Below, piece by piece: positions 36,033-45,613 of a stretch of DNA of 64,000 nt (the first letter of the stretch is position 1; each line of letters starts with the position of its first letter). This stretch comes from Rhizophagus irregularis (lineage: Eukaryota > Glomeromycota > Glomeromycetes > Glomerales > Glomeraceae). The stretch is from the NCBI RefSeq assembly GCF_026210795.1, contig NC_089430.1, forward strand, positions 1,178,001-1,242,000, given 5' to 3'. The notes beneath the pieces are model-generated. The model searched no databases, was not told where the DNA came from, and was given only the letters and a program-made list of their open reading frames with translations. The translations under genes and the position numbers were made by a program.

Positions 36033-37217
36033 AGCTTAAATATATTATTTGTATGTTTTCTACTGAAAATTTATTAAAAAAATCGCAACAAATGTAGAGT
36101 ATATAAGCATGATTGATAGGATCGACAAATGAAACTTGTTTAGGACTCCCATTCTTACCGAGATTTATTTCATTATTAACTGAAATAGATTAACTACATT
36201 TATAGAAAGAATGAATTTTTTTGTGATTCATCTTGATAGACATCTCAATTTGTATAAGTTGTTAGCTTCTTATGGAAAAATAAAACAGTGTTGACGCAAG
36301 TAATACTATTCAACCATATATTGAATCATACAAGAAAACTTTTAATGTGAATAAATTAATTTCTAACTTTTCAATGTAACATCAAAGAAATGCATACTAA
36401 TATTTTAAAGGAAAAAATGAAATTTATATTACTCAAAGATCTATAAATGATATAATTTCCATATTTAAAAGTTAATGACTAGTTTCACTAACAATAAAAT
36501 TTAAGCCGTACCAAATTACCCGGGTCTTCATATGATGCAGTAACACTTAGTGTGATAGGGCCCAGAAATATATATACAGGGTAGGGTACACAGATGCGTC
36601 ACCATTATAATGGAGTTAGACGGATGGTTTGCGCACAATTTAAGATTTCATCCATAGTTATGTCATCAAGATTGCGTATTTTTATAAAAATTTTTATATG
36701 TAAAAAATTAATTTGCGAATTTTGGCTTAAATTTAGTTGATTTTATATATATTAATATATTAACTGTACGTACTTATTTAGCTAACCGCATTGTAATCTT
36801 CAGTATTAATTGAAGGAAATTCTAAGGATTGGAAAGTATAATTTTGACTATTTTGAAAAATATTATTTAAAAATGGTAAAATAGGACAAATTTTATTTTT
36901 CATATTAATATTTGATTTTATAAATAATACATCGGGAGTTGTATTCTATGTAGATTTATGTGAAAAAATATATGTAAAATCTACATACGCTATTCTATGT
37001 AGTTTTAAGGACCCAACGTGGAATTCACATGGATCTGATTTTACGTGTAAAATTGATTTATATGGAATTTATATAAATTTTTTATTTAGATTCAAATAAA
37101 TTTTATGTATTTTTTAAATAGTTAATATTATAAATTGTAAATTGCGAATTTATTATTATTTACTTTAAATAGTATGCAATATTACGTCTTTCTATAGCTA
37201 TTACATTTTATGACTAA
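36033..37217. other. Intergenic DNA with a MITE fragment
   Basis: AT-rich and gene-free. GGGCCCAGAAATATATATAC at 36558-36577 matches the end of the 20621-20854 MITE family, without a matching second end. A TATA-like TTATATAC on the minus strand near 36100 lies about 70 bp upstream of the minus-strand kinase ATG. Confidence 0.5.
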
Positions 37218-37292
37218 CTAGTAATCATCTGATGATACTGAAATAGAATCATTATTATTACTTTCATCATCCTATAAAAAATATCATATTAA

Positions 37293-38005
37293 TGTTACCA
37301 CCGATTTGTGTAGTTCGGGAGGGCAGTAACAGAAATATATACGGGTTAATTTATAGAATTTGACTAACAATAGGCAGTAATCGGCAATAAATCGTGAGGA
37401 AATGGGTAGGGTTTATCAACAATTAGCAATAGATTTATAAACAATGTATATTTATTGAATGTATAACAATCGGAAATAAAATTGACAATAAAAACAATAA
37501 CGAAATGTATAAAATTGGAGTGATCGGCGGGTTCTTTATTAACAATTACAAAAGAATTTCCTAATATTACTGCCTCTGCCGGCGCTCTGTAATATTCCCA
37601 AGGTTCTATCTAAGTGTTAATAATCGAAAAATCACTTCCCCGAAACCTCAGCGGAATTTCTTCCCTTAAATATTATTCAAAATTTGGGACGATTAGTGCT
37701 TTGGCCAACTCGCCCGTTATTCAAATCGTCCAAAGTACAACTCGTTTTCCGGTCAAATCGTCCATTGTACGAATCACCCATCACAGCCATAATTGATTCC
37801 CACCAAGCCATACGCCACATTTCCTATAAACTATATATATAAATTGTATAAATAAACTATATAAATAAAATAAACTATACTATATAAATAAACTATATCA
37901 AATAAAAATAAAATAAACTAAATATAAATAAATAAATAAATAAATAAAATATACTATAAAAAAATAAATCATATAAGAATAACTATATAAAAAATTCCCG
38001 TGACA
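37293..38005 (-). repeat. 3' LTR of the gypsy element
   Basis: 713 bp. In element orientation it begins TGTCACGGGAATTTTT and ends GGTGGTAACA. It contains an AATAAATA-rich segment near its start and a CTATATAAATAAAC-type run. It is identical to the other LTR apart from two transitions within the segment 37750-37785. Confidence 0.95.
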
Positions 38006-38022
38006 TTACCCCCTGAAGAAGG
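38006..38022 (-). promoter_or_regulatory. Putative polypurine tract
   Basis: Immediately upstream of the 3' LTR on the minus strand is CTTCTTCAGGGGGTAA, the position expected for the plus-strand primer. It is only partly purine, so the exact tract is uncertain. Confidence 0.5.
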
Positions 38023-38041
38023 GTGAGCCCCTGCGAACCTT

Positions 38042-38659
38042 TTACAAGGTTTCGCGCATTATTCGTCGAGCTTCCGGTAATAATTCGTCATAAAAGTCTC
38101 CTTCACTCATTTTAGTTAAACGCGTCGGGCAAATGTAGGCGACTTTAGTCAGACATTGGACTCCTCTTATCGCGAAGAGTTCGTAAACTCTCCGAGAAGT
38201 TTTCTTAACATCTTTAGCGAATCGTTGTCCAACTTGTTCTTGAAGGATTCCATAGTCCTTCTTCGTCCATCCTCGAAGAGACAAGAGCTCGCCTAAATAA
38301 TAATAGACCTCTAATCTTTCGTGAACGCTTTTCTGTCGGAAGGTGGTCTGTCGTATCATTCGGGTTAATTTCCTCAATAGTTCATCTTCGTTCCCTCCAA
38401 GATAATTCGGTCTTTGATACTCGTAATTTGTCAGGTGATGAAGGTCTATCTTACAACGATGCACGATTTCGCTTTGTTCATCGTAGTCTAGAATCGTCTT
38501 AAAATCAATAGAAACGATTCTTTCGGCATCAGAAAGCAACAAATTCGTTGGGGTGATGTGAAACTCTTCATACTCCCCTTTTTCCTCTAACCACAATTGT
38601 AAGAGAGCCTTCAGTTGTCCTTTGAACTTTTCGGAGAAGGTTTCCATGATAACTGTCAT
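38042..38659 (-). CDS. Extra 205-aa ORF after integrase
   Basis: An intact ATG-started ORF between integrase and the 3' LTR, 62 bp after the integrase stop and in another frame. The predicted product is soluble, helical and charged (KGQLKALLQLWLEEKGEYEE, then ERLEVYYYLGELLSLRGW), with no signal peptide, membrane segment or recognisable domain. Its position is that of env-like or accessory genes in some gypsy elements, but nothing supports an envelope. Its base composition matches the rest of the element. The role is unknown. Confidence 0.8.
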   Translation of the reverse strand: MTVIMETFSEKFKGQLKALLQLWLEEKGEYEEFHITPTNLLLSDAERIVSIDFKTILDYDEQSEIVHRCKIDLHHLTNYEYQRPNYLGGNEDELLRKLTRMIRQTTFRQKSVHERLEVYYYLGELLSLRGWTKKDYGILQEQVGQRFAKDVKKTSRRVYELFAIRGVQCLTKVAYICPTRLTKMSEGDFYDELLPEARRIMRETL

Positions 38660-38721
38660 TTTTCGTCCTTTGAAGAGTCACGGCTATTTAAATGTCTTTT
38701 GGCTGGTCTCTTCTCACGCTA

Positions 38722-39981
38722 TTAATTAGTAATCGTTCTTTCATAATATGAGCGAATCTGGTCTGCGTGGACAACTTTTTTCCGAAGTTTTCCCTCTAAG
38801 GTCCTTAACTTGTAAGTTCCGTTTGGTCTCACATCATGAATGTAATAAGGGCCATGCCACTTTGAGTCAAGTTTCTTGGCTCTAAAGTTGCGTAATAGGA
38901 CCTTTTCACCAATTTGGTACCGGTGTTCCTTAATTTGTTTGTTATGTCGTTCTACTTGCCGTTTTTGCGCATGTTGAATATTCTCATTTGCTTGCTGTCG
39001 ATCATCAATCAAGTTTCCGGCTAGCTGACCTAATCGTCGGAAATATAAATCTTCAAAGCCTCGATCGGATCTATCCTCAAAAGGATAAGTTGGAACTTCC
39101 AGTTCGATCGGCAATACTGCGTCTCGCCCATAGGTGAGGTAAAAAGGTTCATAACGGGTAATGTTTTGACGCATGGTTCGATAGGCAAACAAAGCCGAAG
39201 GGATGAATAAATCCCAATCATCTTTTCTTTCTATACAATATTTCGCTAAAAGTTCACAAAGGGTCCGATTAAACCTTTCTACGAGACCATTCGTCTGTGG
39301 ATGATAGGCAACAGACAATCGGTGCGTTATACCAAGGCGTTTACACAACGAATCGAGCATCTCGTTAACGAAGTGTGTCCCTTGGTCGGTTAACAATTCC
39401 TTGGGGCACCCGTGGCGGCAAACAATATCTTCGTAGAAAAACGAGACTACCGAAGTAGCCTTTGCGTCCGGAAGAGCACGTGCTTCTGGCCACTTTGTCA
39501 GATATTCGGTGGCTACTACAATATACTGATTGCCTTTCTTGGTCAATGGTAGGGGTCCCACGATGTCCATCCCAATCCGGTCGAAAGGTTGACCCACTTT
39601 AATAGGGTGAAGAGGTTCGGTTTTGATCGGCCGCTTCCTTCTTTGACAAGTATCACATGCTTGTACATAAGCTTTGATGTCGTCGCCCATCTGGGGCCAA
39701 AAATACTTTTCCTTTATTGCGCGAAAAGTTTCATTGAATCCAAAATGTCCAGCGAGTGGATCATCATGGAAGCCACGCAATATTATTTCCATTTCATTCT
39801 TTTTGATCACTCGCATCGGTCGTTGAGGATTTCTTATATTTCGTCGGTATAATATGCCATTCTTTATTATATAACTGCGGGCTTTATTCTTAAAATTCCT
39901 TAATTGAGTAGTATCGAAGTCTGCAGGTAGCGTTAAGTCATCCAAGTATCGTATCAATCGGTAGTATGTATCCGTATCCAT
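38722..39981 (-). CDS. Integrase of the gypsy element
   Basis: The 419-aa ORF from ATG 39981 contains the H-H-C-C zinc finger (H near HDDPLAGHFGF, then CDTCQRRK), the D-D-E core (GMDIVGPLP, DQGTHF, QTNGLVERFNRTL) and a C-terminal GPY/F module (KWHGPYYIHDVRPNGTYKLR). It catalyses insertion of the DNA copy. In the intact element it would be part of Pol. Here it is separated from RNase H by a 90-nt stretch with stops in the RNase H frame, and a TGA lies five codons before its ATG. Confidence 0.93.
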   Translation of the reverse strand: MDTDTYYRLIRYLDDLTLPADFDTTQLRNFKNKARSYIIKNGILYRRNIRNPQRPMRVIKKNEMEIILRGFHDDPLAGHFGFNETFRAIKEKYFWPQMGDDIKAYVQACDTCQRRKRPIKTEPLHPIKVGQPFDRIGMDIVGPLPLTKKGNQYIVVATEYLTKWPEARALPDAKATSVVSFFYEDIVCRHGCPKELLTDQGTHFVNEMLDSLCKRLGITHRLSVAYHPQTNGLVERFNRTLCELLAKYCIERKDDWDLFIPSALFAYRTMRQNITRYEPFYLTYGRDAVLPIELEVPTYPFEDRSDRGFEDLYFRRLGQLAGNLIDDRQQANENIQHAQKRQVERHNKQIKEHRYQIGEKVLLRNFRAKKLDSKWHGPYYIHDVRPNGTYKLRTLEGKLRKKVVHADQIRSYYERTITN

Positions 39982-40070
39982 GGCTGGGTTAAATCAATAG
40001 GGTAATCCGAAAATCAAAATCAAAAAATGCGTGTGTCCCGGGTATTGTTTGGAAAAAGATTTTACTTCTA

Positions 40071-40910
40071 TCAGATGCGCGATAAGCTATCTACGTTAGA
40101 GTGTCTTTTTCTGGCGTGATGAATAGTATCAAAATCGTACGATTGTAGTTTCATGACCCAACGGGCCAATCTTCCGTTTGGAGTCGTCATATTAAATAGA
40201 TGACAAAGCGCAGAGTGGTCAGTAATAAGCGAAAAGTGGCTTCCGTGCAGATAATAATGAAATTTTCCAATGGCCCAAACAGCGGCCAAACATTCCAGTT
40301 CAGTAGCAGTGTAGTTCTTTTCAGCGGGTAGTAAGGAGCGACTAGCATACGCAACAACCCGTTCGTTACCGTCTTCATCCTTTTGCGATAACACAGCTCC
40401 CAAGGCAAACGTAGACGCGTCGGTAAACAGAATAAAAGGTCGGTTCCATTGAGGATACGTAAGAATGGGAGAAGAAATGAGACAGTTCTTCAAATATTCA
40501 AACGCCTGTTGTTGCGCATTGGTCCAATTAAACGGGACGTTCTTTTTCAATAGTTTATTTAGCGGATTGGCGATTTTTGAAAAATCTTTAATAAATCGTC
40601 GGTAGTACGAGGCTAATCCTAAAAATCCGCGTAATTGCGTCAAGTTCGTTGGTCGCGGGAAGTCCTTGACTTTACTAATTTTTCCAGGATCAGTACGGAT
40701 TCCATCCTTGCTGATAACATGTCCAAGGAAAGCTAATTCGGTAGAAGCAAACTTGCACTTTTCGGGATTTAATTTAAGCCCTGCATCCCTCAACCGGTCG
40801 AATATTTTTCGTAAATGCTGGAGGTGTTCGTCAAACGTTCGGGAATAGATATTCAAATCGTCCAAATATACAACGACGAATTTCCATAGTTCATCAGCGA
40901 AGCACCTCAT
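40071..40910 (-). CDS. RT C-terminal part and RNase H of the gypsy element
   Basis: It starts with the RT active-site segment FVVVYLDDLNIYS, continues through the RT thumb and connection (FLGHVISKDGI, LRGFLGLASYYRRFI) and RNase H (LFTDASTFALGAVLSQ, TATELECLAAVWAI, ITDHSALCHLF). It ends NVDSLSRI and a stop. The true N-terminal continuation lies in another frame (40894-41310): a single extra T after CTTCGC near 40900 separates the two halves of RT. It copies the element RNA and degrades the template strand. Confidence 0.93.
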   Translation of the reverse strand: MRCFADELWKFVVVYLDDLNIYSRTFDEHLQHLRKIFDRLRDAGLKLNPEKCKFASTELAFLGHVISKDGIRTDPGKISKVKDFPRPTNLTQLRGFLGLASYYRRFIKDFSKIANPLNKLLKKNVPFNWTNAQQQAFEYLKNCLISSPILTYPQWNRPFILFTDASTFALGAVLSQKDEDGNERVVAYASRSLLPAEKNYTATELECLAAVWAIGKFHYYLHGSHFSLITDHSALCHLFNMTTPNGRLARWVMKLQSYDFDTIHHARKRHSNVDSLSRI

Positions 40911-41310
40911 CCATCAGACGTTGGAAAGTAGCGGGTGCGTTACATAGCCCAAACGGCATTACAGTAAATTGGAAAGTGCCGAACTGGGTAATGAAGGCGG
41001 TCTTTTCCCTATCCTTAGGGTTCATTTCTACCTGCCAATAACCGCTGGCCAGGTCCAACGAGGTAAACCAGGCGGATCCTCCAAGCGAATCCAACATGTC
41101 ATCGATGCGTGGTAAAGGATATTCGTCCCGTTTGGTCACTTTGTTTAACGGACGATAGTCAACACAAAATCGAAGCTTTCCATTCTTCTTACGAACCAAA
41201 ACTACCAGAAAAGCCCAGGGTCCTCGCGACTTTTCAATCAAATTTTGTTGCAACATTCGGTCAATTTCACCAGCGATAAATCTCTTTCCATTCTTGAGGT
41301 TCGATACCAT
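40894..41310 (-). pseudogene. RT N-terminal part of the gypsy element (frame-broken)
   Basis: Encodes RT fingers and palm motifs: GEIDRMLQQNLIEKSRGPWA, VRKKNGKLRFCVDYRPLN, DLASGYWQVEM and MPFGLCNAPATFQRLMDEVL. The frame comes from the protease ORF by a one-base deletion near 41282 (where a KEREF-like segment is expected), and is lost again near 40900. The breaks lie inside conserved RT motifs and no slippery site is present, so mutation or sequencing error is more likely than programmed frameshifting. Confidence 0.9.
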
Positions 41311-43102
41311 CGTTTTTTAATGGGAGTAGCGTTTCCGACGTCAATCGTATGTTGCACAAGATCAGTCCGACCTAACTGAGTTGCATCCCACGCAAACAAA
41401 TGTTGGTACTGTTGCAGAAGGTCTACAAGGTTCGTTTTCTGTTCCTTCGTCAAATCTCCCATTGGTAACTCAAATAATTTGGCGTCCCATTCTTGAGTGA
41501 GTTCGGCATGTCCGAAGTGTAAAGGGACCTCGTTCTGGCGTTTCCATTCGTCAGGATCTTTCTTTTTGCAATAGAAACAGAGTTGTCGATCATGTTCATT
41601 AGCGACGTCAACTACTTCTTCTAACTGTACTTCGCTCGGCATTGCATCTTGTACTAAATTGTCAGGATCCAGATTTCGGTTCTCGAAATCGGAACTGATT
41701 TCTGCGACGATTCTTGGCGATAACCGTTGTACAGTAATGTAGTTAGTTAATTCTTCATAACATCGGGAGCAGGAATCGCTTGGTGAAACTAATCGGTCAC
41801 CACACCAACATCGGGCGGTAGGCCCTTTCCAGTCATATGTCCAGGTCGCTCGTTTGGGTGGCTTTCTTTGAAACTGTTCATTTAGTCGAGCGAAATAGGT
41901 CCATAGATAGAAAGACTTGTCTAAATAGACTCCTCCTTTGGTTAATACAAAATTTTCCTTGGGGTAAATTCCGTTGATTACAACTTCTTGAAATCGGCAG
42001 GTCAATTGGAGCGAAAAATTCTGTTCGATGCGCGGGGAAGGCCTTTGTTTTACTTTAAAATGACAGAATACTTTTTCGTCAAGGTCTTCTTCCTCGTATT
42101 CTTCCTCTGTCTCCTCTTCTTCTTCGCTCATATCTTCCTCCTCTTCTTCTCCTTTTCGATTTGTCTCCTCTTGTTTCCTCCGTCTTTCCATTGGTATTTC
42201 TAAATATTCGATCGGAACTTCAATGTCTTTTCCTTCCCAGTGGATGAGCATGTTGGCAGTTTCATAATCAATATTAGCTTTTACTTTCGATAACCAATCG
42301 TTTCCAACAATCGCACTATAGGTCATAGCGTCGGTGACCACCACATCAACTGGGATGGTCACTCCTTTAATAGTAATGGGAAAGTTAAGTACTTCTCCTA
42401 AAGGCCGTTTTCGTTCTCCGTTAACGTTAATCATCAAAGTGGTCGAAGGCCGATCGATAGCTATTCCAAGGTCATTTAATAGTCGGCATGAAACAATGCT
42501 TCCAGCTGCCCCGCTATCGAGAATCAAAGGGATCTCTTGTCCTTTTACTTTAGCGTCACAATATAAGGCCGTCGCATTCGGATTATCTTGATCGGAAAAT
42601 TGGGCAGCTAACTTAGTTGTTCGGGTACCCGGTTTTCGTATACTCTTTCCGACGTCACTTCGTAATTTAGGCGAAATCTGGAACAACTGTCTGAACGAAA
42701 TATTCGCTCGTTGCTGTTGCAAATCGGCAACAATATTATACGGTTGAATGTGGGCTGCAATAGATGGTTGAGGTTTTTGTAGTGGCCTCTTTCGGGCTAC
42801 CATTTTTTTCTTCAGTCGGATTGGAGTAGGTTGAACTGTGGAGATGGTAGGTTGGACTATTCTTTGTACATTCCCTTGCACAGATTCGGTACTCCCTGTT
42901 GGTCGAATTTCTTCCATTCTTACGGTCGGTTCAACAGCAACATCAGTCGTAATAGGGGGATCTTCTTTCTCTTCTTTGGTCTTTGCATAAGGATGACTCC
43001 TCGTGACCGGTCGATTTCTTTCAGCAGGATACGCTTCGAACAACGTACAAAATGAGGGGTTTTGTTCCGGTTTCGCACCCTTACCCTCAAAGGATGCACC
43101 TT
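41238..43102 (-). CDS. Pol N-terminal part: protease and linker
   Basis: This frame is open across the end of gag and down to 41238, with no ATG needed if reached by -1 frameshifting. It contains the retropepsin motif LILDSGAAGSIVS and a later IVGNDWL, then a very acidic Glu run (about 42070-42150), and two small Cys clusters (CWCGD...CSRCYEE and CFYCKKK). It ends with the pre-RT segment VQHTIDVGNATPIKKRWY. The Cys clusters between protease and RT are unusual. The protease cleaves Gag and Pol. Confidence 0.88.
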
Positions 43103-43112
43103 CTAGTTTAAA
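43053..43112 (-). promoter_or_regulatory. Programmed -1 ribosomal frameshift signal (Gag-Pol)
   Basis: In the gag frame the last codons read T-CT, TTA, AAC, TAG, forming the canonical heptamer U UUA AAC (43112-43106) directly before the gag stop. After an 8-nt spacer (43105-43098) comes an 8-bp stem: 43097-43090 GCATCCTT pairs with 43082-43075 AAGGGTGC, with one G-U, and the loop is TGAGGGT. The loop bases 43089-43084 are complementary to CCCTCA at 43058-43053, giving a possible H-type pseudoknot. The -1 frame is the protease frame. Confidence 0.85.
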
Positions 43113-44860
43113 GACTGACTGGTAGCTCCGAGCTGATTTTGCGCTGCTAACTGTTGTATTAAAGTCTGAAGTGTATTTGGATCTATGGCCGCTTTATCGT
43201 TAATGGTATTTGTTCCTCTATTCGGACATCGTCGACTGATATGTCCGGGCTGTCCGCAAGCATAGCAAGTAACCGAAGGGTTGCCAGGAATTACATTTCG
43301 GTTATTTACATTATCTCGAGGATTAGGATCGTTATTTCGTGGAGGTCGATATCGATTGGGTTGTGTTTCGACCTTCCTGGTCAATTCACCAACTTGCGTA
43401 ACGAGGGTGGAGACAATCTTTGCTAACTCGGTCGTTTCTGATTGGACGGTAGTTGCATAATTACTCGGCTTCTTCTTTCCTTCCCTCAAAGTGAGTTCAC
43501 ATGCACGAGCTCTATCGATAGCTGCCTGTAATGTCTGATCAGCAAAAGGCTTAACGGCTACATATAGTTCGGGTAGCAATCCGGAGATAAATTTCCGCGC
43601 TTGAATATTGTCCGGGTAAGCAAACGCTCCATCATTAATTCGTTGGTATAGTTCCTGTACTGAGGACGCATATTGATCCACAGATTCTCCGGGTTGCTGC
43701 TGTCGTTGATCGAGTTCTGTTGACCATAATTCGACTAAAGCGGGCGTTCGAAACCTTTGTTTAAAAACATGTTCGAACGTATTATTATTGGCAGCACCGT
43801 CCCAGGCGTTGATAGGATTCCCAACTACCGTCTGATACCATACGGCGGCAGCTCCTTTTAAATACGCTGGAACGACTTGGAGTTTACGAACGTTATTCCA
43901 TCCATTGGCCGCGCAAGCTAAATTAAATTCGTTTAACCAGGCGATTGGGTCTTGATTTCCTCCGTAGAAGGTCGGAACTTGTGCAGCTTGTGTTCCTCGG
44001 TTATGCATCGCATTATTATTGGCGGTAAGAGTAGCGTTTAATGCGTTTACGGCATTATTAACATTCGCCCAATTGTTTCCTCCAGCGCCAAGAGCGTTCG
44101 TTAAATTATTTAGGGCGTTCAACAAGATATTAGGATTGAATCCTCCACCAAGGGCGGCCATTCCGGGTACTTCTGGTTCTTCGAATAGCTGGTTGAGATG
44201 TAAGTCTTCGTCAGCGAATAATAGCCCAACTGGTTCCGGCTCAGGGAATAATCGGTTTAAGTTTAAATCTTCGTCAAGAAATAATAATCCTACTGGTTCT
44301 TCCCTGAAAAGACTTTCGATGTGTAAGTATTCGTCAGTAAATAATAGTCCTGGGGTCGCCGGTCCCTGGTTTAATAATCCGTGAAGTAAGGGATGAAAAT
44401 TGTTGGGGATATCAAAACTTCCGGTGGAACTATCGGAGTCGGTTGATGCGTTTGCTTCGCTAATTTGGTATAATTCTTCAAAGGGATCCTTTCGAAAAGT
44501 ATCGGTAAGGATATACGCGTTATATAACTCTTGTCGTAATTGAGTGTAGGGTCGAGGCTCAATAGAATACCGGATACTAAAAACAATCGAGTAAATGGCT
44601 TCCCAAGTTTCTACAACAGTTAGGGAGGCGTCAAGGTTTATCAGAGCCTGTTGGGTATTTCGTGTGTATTCGATAGCTGGATTCTCAACGGAATACCAGT
44701 TCCAGAAATGGTCAAATTGTAATGTATTGGGTAGAGGCGGATGGCAACGGATACACGATGGGTCGCGATGATAAAAGGTAACTTGATCTATTCGGTTATA
44801 AAGGCGATGCCAACGGTTATGTATTCGGTTCTGCGTAAATAATATCTCGTAATCGACCAT
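43103..44860 (-). CDS. Gag of the gypsy element
   Basis: 585 aa from ATG 44860, intact. A central capsid-like region follows the retrotransposon Gag pattern (AWLNEFNLACAANGWNN, then LKGAAAVWYQTV, then RFRTPALVELWSTELDQRQQ). A CCHC zinc knuckle near the C-terminus (CYACGQPGHISRRCPN) binds RNA. The N-terminal half has three tandem copies of a ~21-residue acidic motif (GLLFxDExLxLxxLF). The protein assembles the virus-like particle. Its last codons form the frameshift site. Confidence 0.95.
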   Translation of the reverse strand: MVDYEILFTQNRIHNRWHRLYNRIDQVTFYHRDPSCIRCHPPLPNTLQFDHFWNWYSVENPAIEYTRNTQQALINLDASLTVVETWEAIYSIVFSIRYSIEPRPYTQLRQELYNAYILTDTFRKDPFEELYQISEANASTDSDSSTGSFDIPNNFHPLLHGLLNQGPATPGLLFTDEYLHIESLFREEPVGLLFLDEDLNLNRLFPEPEPVGLLFADEDLHLNQLFEEPEVPGMAALGGGFNPNILLNALNNLTNALGAGGNNWANVNNAVNALNATLTANNNAMHNRGTQAAQVPTFYGGNQDPIAWLNEFNLACAANGWNNVRKLQVVPAYLKGAAAVWYQTVVGNPINAWDGAANNNTFEHVFKQRFRTPALVELWSTELDQRQQQPGESVDQYASSVQELYQRINDGAFAYPDNIQARKFISGLLPELYVAVKPFADQTLQAAIDRARACELTLREGKKKPSNYATTVQSETTELAKIVSTLVTQVGELTRKVETQPNRYRPPRNNDPNPRDNVNNRNVIPGNPSVTCYACGQPGHISRRCPNRGTNTINDKAAIDPNTLQTLIQQLAAQNQLGATSQSLN

Positions 44861-44880
44861 ACAAAATAGTAAGGGCCGAT

Positions 44881-44897
44881 CCTTATAAGGAGCACCA
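44881..44897 (-). promoter_or_regulatory. Primer binding site
   Basis: Three bases inside the 5' LTR on the minus strand is TGGTGCTCCTTATAAGG. TGG pairs with the CCA end of a tRNA, as expected for minus-strand priming. The tRNA could not be named from memory. Confidence 0.75.
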
Positions 44898-44900
44898 AGT

Positions 44901-45613
44901 TGTTACCACCGATTTGTGTAGTTCGGGAGGGCAGTAACAGAAATATATACGGGTTAATTTATAGAATTTGACTAACAATAGGCAGTAATCGGCAATAAAT
45001 CGTGAGGAAATGGGTAGGGTTTATCAACAATTAGCAATAGATTTATAAACAATGTATATTTATTGAATGTATAACAATCGGAAATAAAATTGACAATAAA
45101 AACAATAACGAAATGTATAAAATTGGAGTGATCGGCGGGTTCTTTATTAACAATTACAAAAGAATTTCCTAATATTACTGCCTCTGCCGGCGCTCTGTAA
45201 TATTCCCAAGGTTCTATCTAAGTGTTAATAATCGAAAAATCACTTCCCCGAAACCTCAGCGGAATTTCTTCCCTTAAATATTATTCAAAATTTGGGACGA
45301 TTAGTGCTTTGGCCAACTCGCCCGTTATTCAAATCGTCCAAAGTACAACTCGTTTTCCGGTCAAATTGTCCATTGTACGAATCGCCCATCACAGCCATAA
45401 TTGATTCCCACCAAGCCATACGCCACATTTCCTATAAACTATATATATAAATTGTATAAATAAACTATATAAATAAAATAAACTATACTATATAAATAAA
45501 CTATATCAAATAAAAATAAAATAAACTAAATATAAATAAATAAATAAATAAATAAAATATACTATAAAAAAATAAATCATATAAGAATAACTATATAAAA
45601 AATTCCCGTGACA
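44901..45613 (-). repeat. 5' LTR of the gypsy element
   Basis: 713 bp and 99.7% identical to the 3' LTR. It is followed outside by TTAA and then by the donor-side half of the host intron. Confidence 0.95.

Larger units (their letters stand above)
37293..45613 (-). mobile_element. Ty3/gypsy LTR retrotransposon, 8.3 kb
   Basis: Two 713-bp LTRs (37293-38005 and 44901-45613) with TG...CA ends differ at only two positions. The element is flanked by TTAA at 37289-37292 and 45614-45617. Order on the minus strand is gag, protease, RT, RNase H, integrase, extra ORF. This order (integrase after RNase H) defines Ty3/gypsy. Near-identical LTRs imply recent insertion. Gag is intact, but pol has frame breaks, so mobility would need help from another copy. 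Confidence 0.95.

Noticed and set aside
37614-37796. 60-codon open frame in each LTR (also 45222-45404)
   Set aside because: Identical position in both LTRs, opposite to element transcription, low support. Chance open frame within the LTR.
39976-40071. Intron between RNase H and integrase (GTAAAATC ... AACCCAG)
   Set aside because: The RNase H frame meets TGA before the candidate donor, so splicing would not join the two domains.
41270-41300. Programmed frameshift between protease and RT
   Set aside because: No slippery heptamer at the junction. One missing base restores a standard RT motif, so mutation or sequence error is simpler.
41988-44384. Plus-strand open frames opposite gag and pol
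   Set aside because: Antisense shadows of the retrotransposon genes, without starts or domains.
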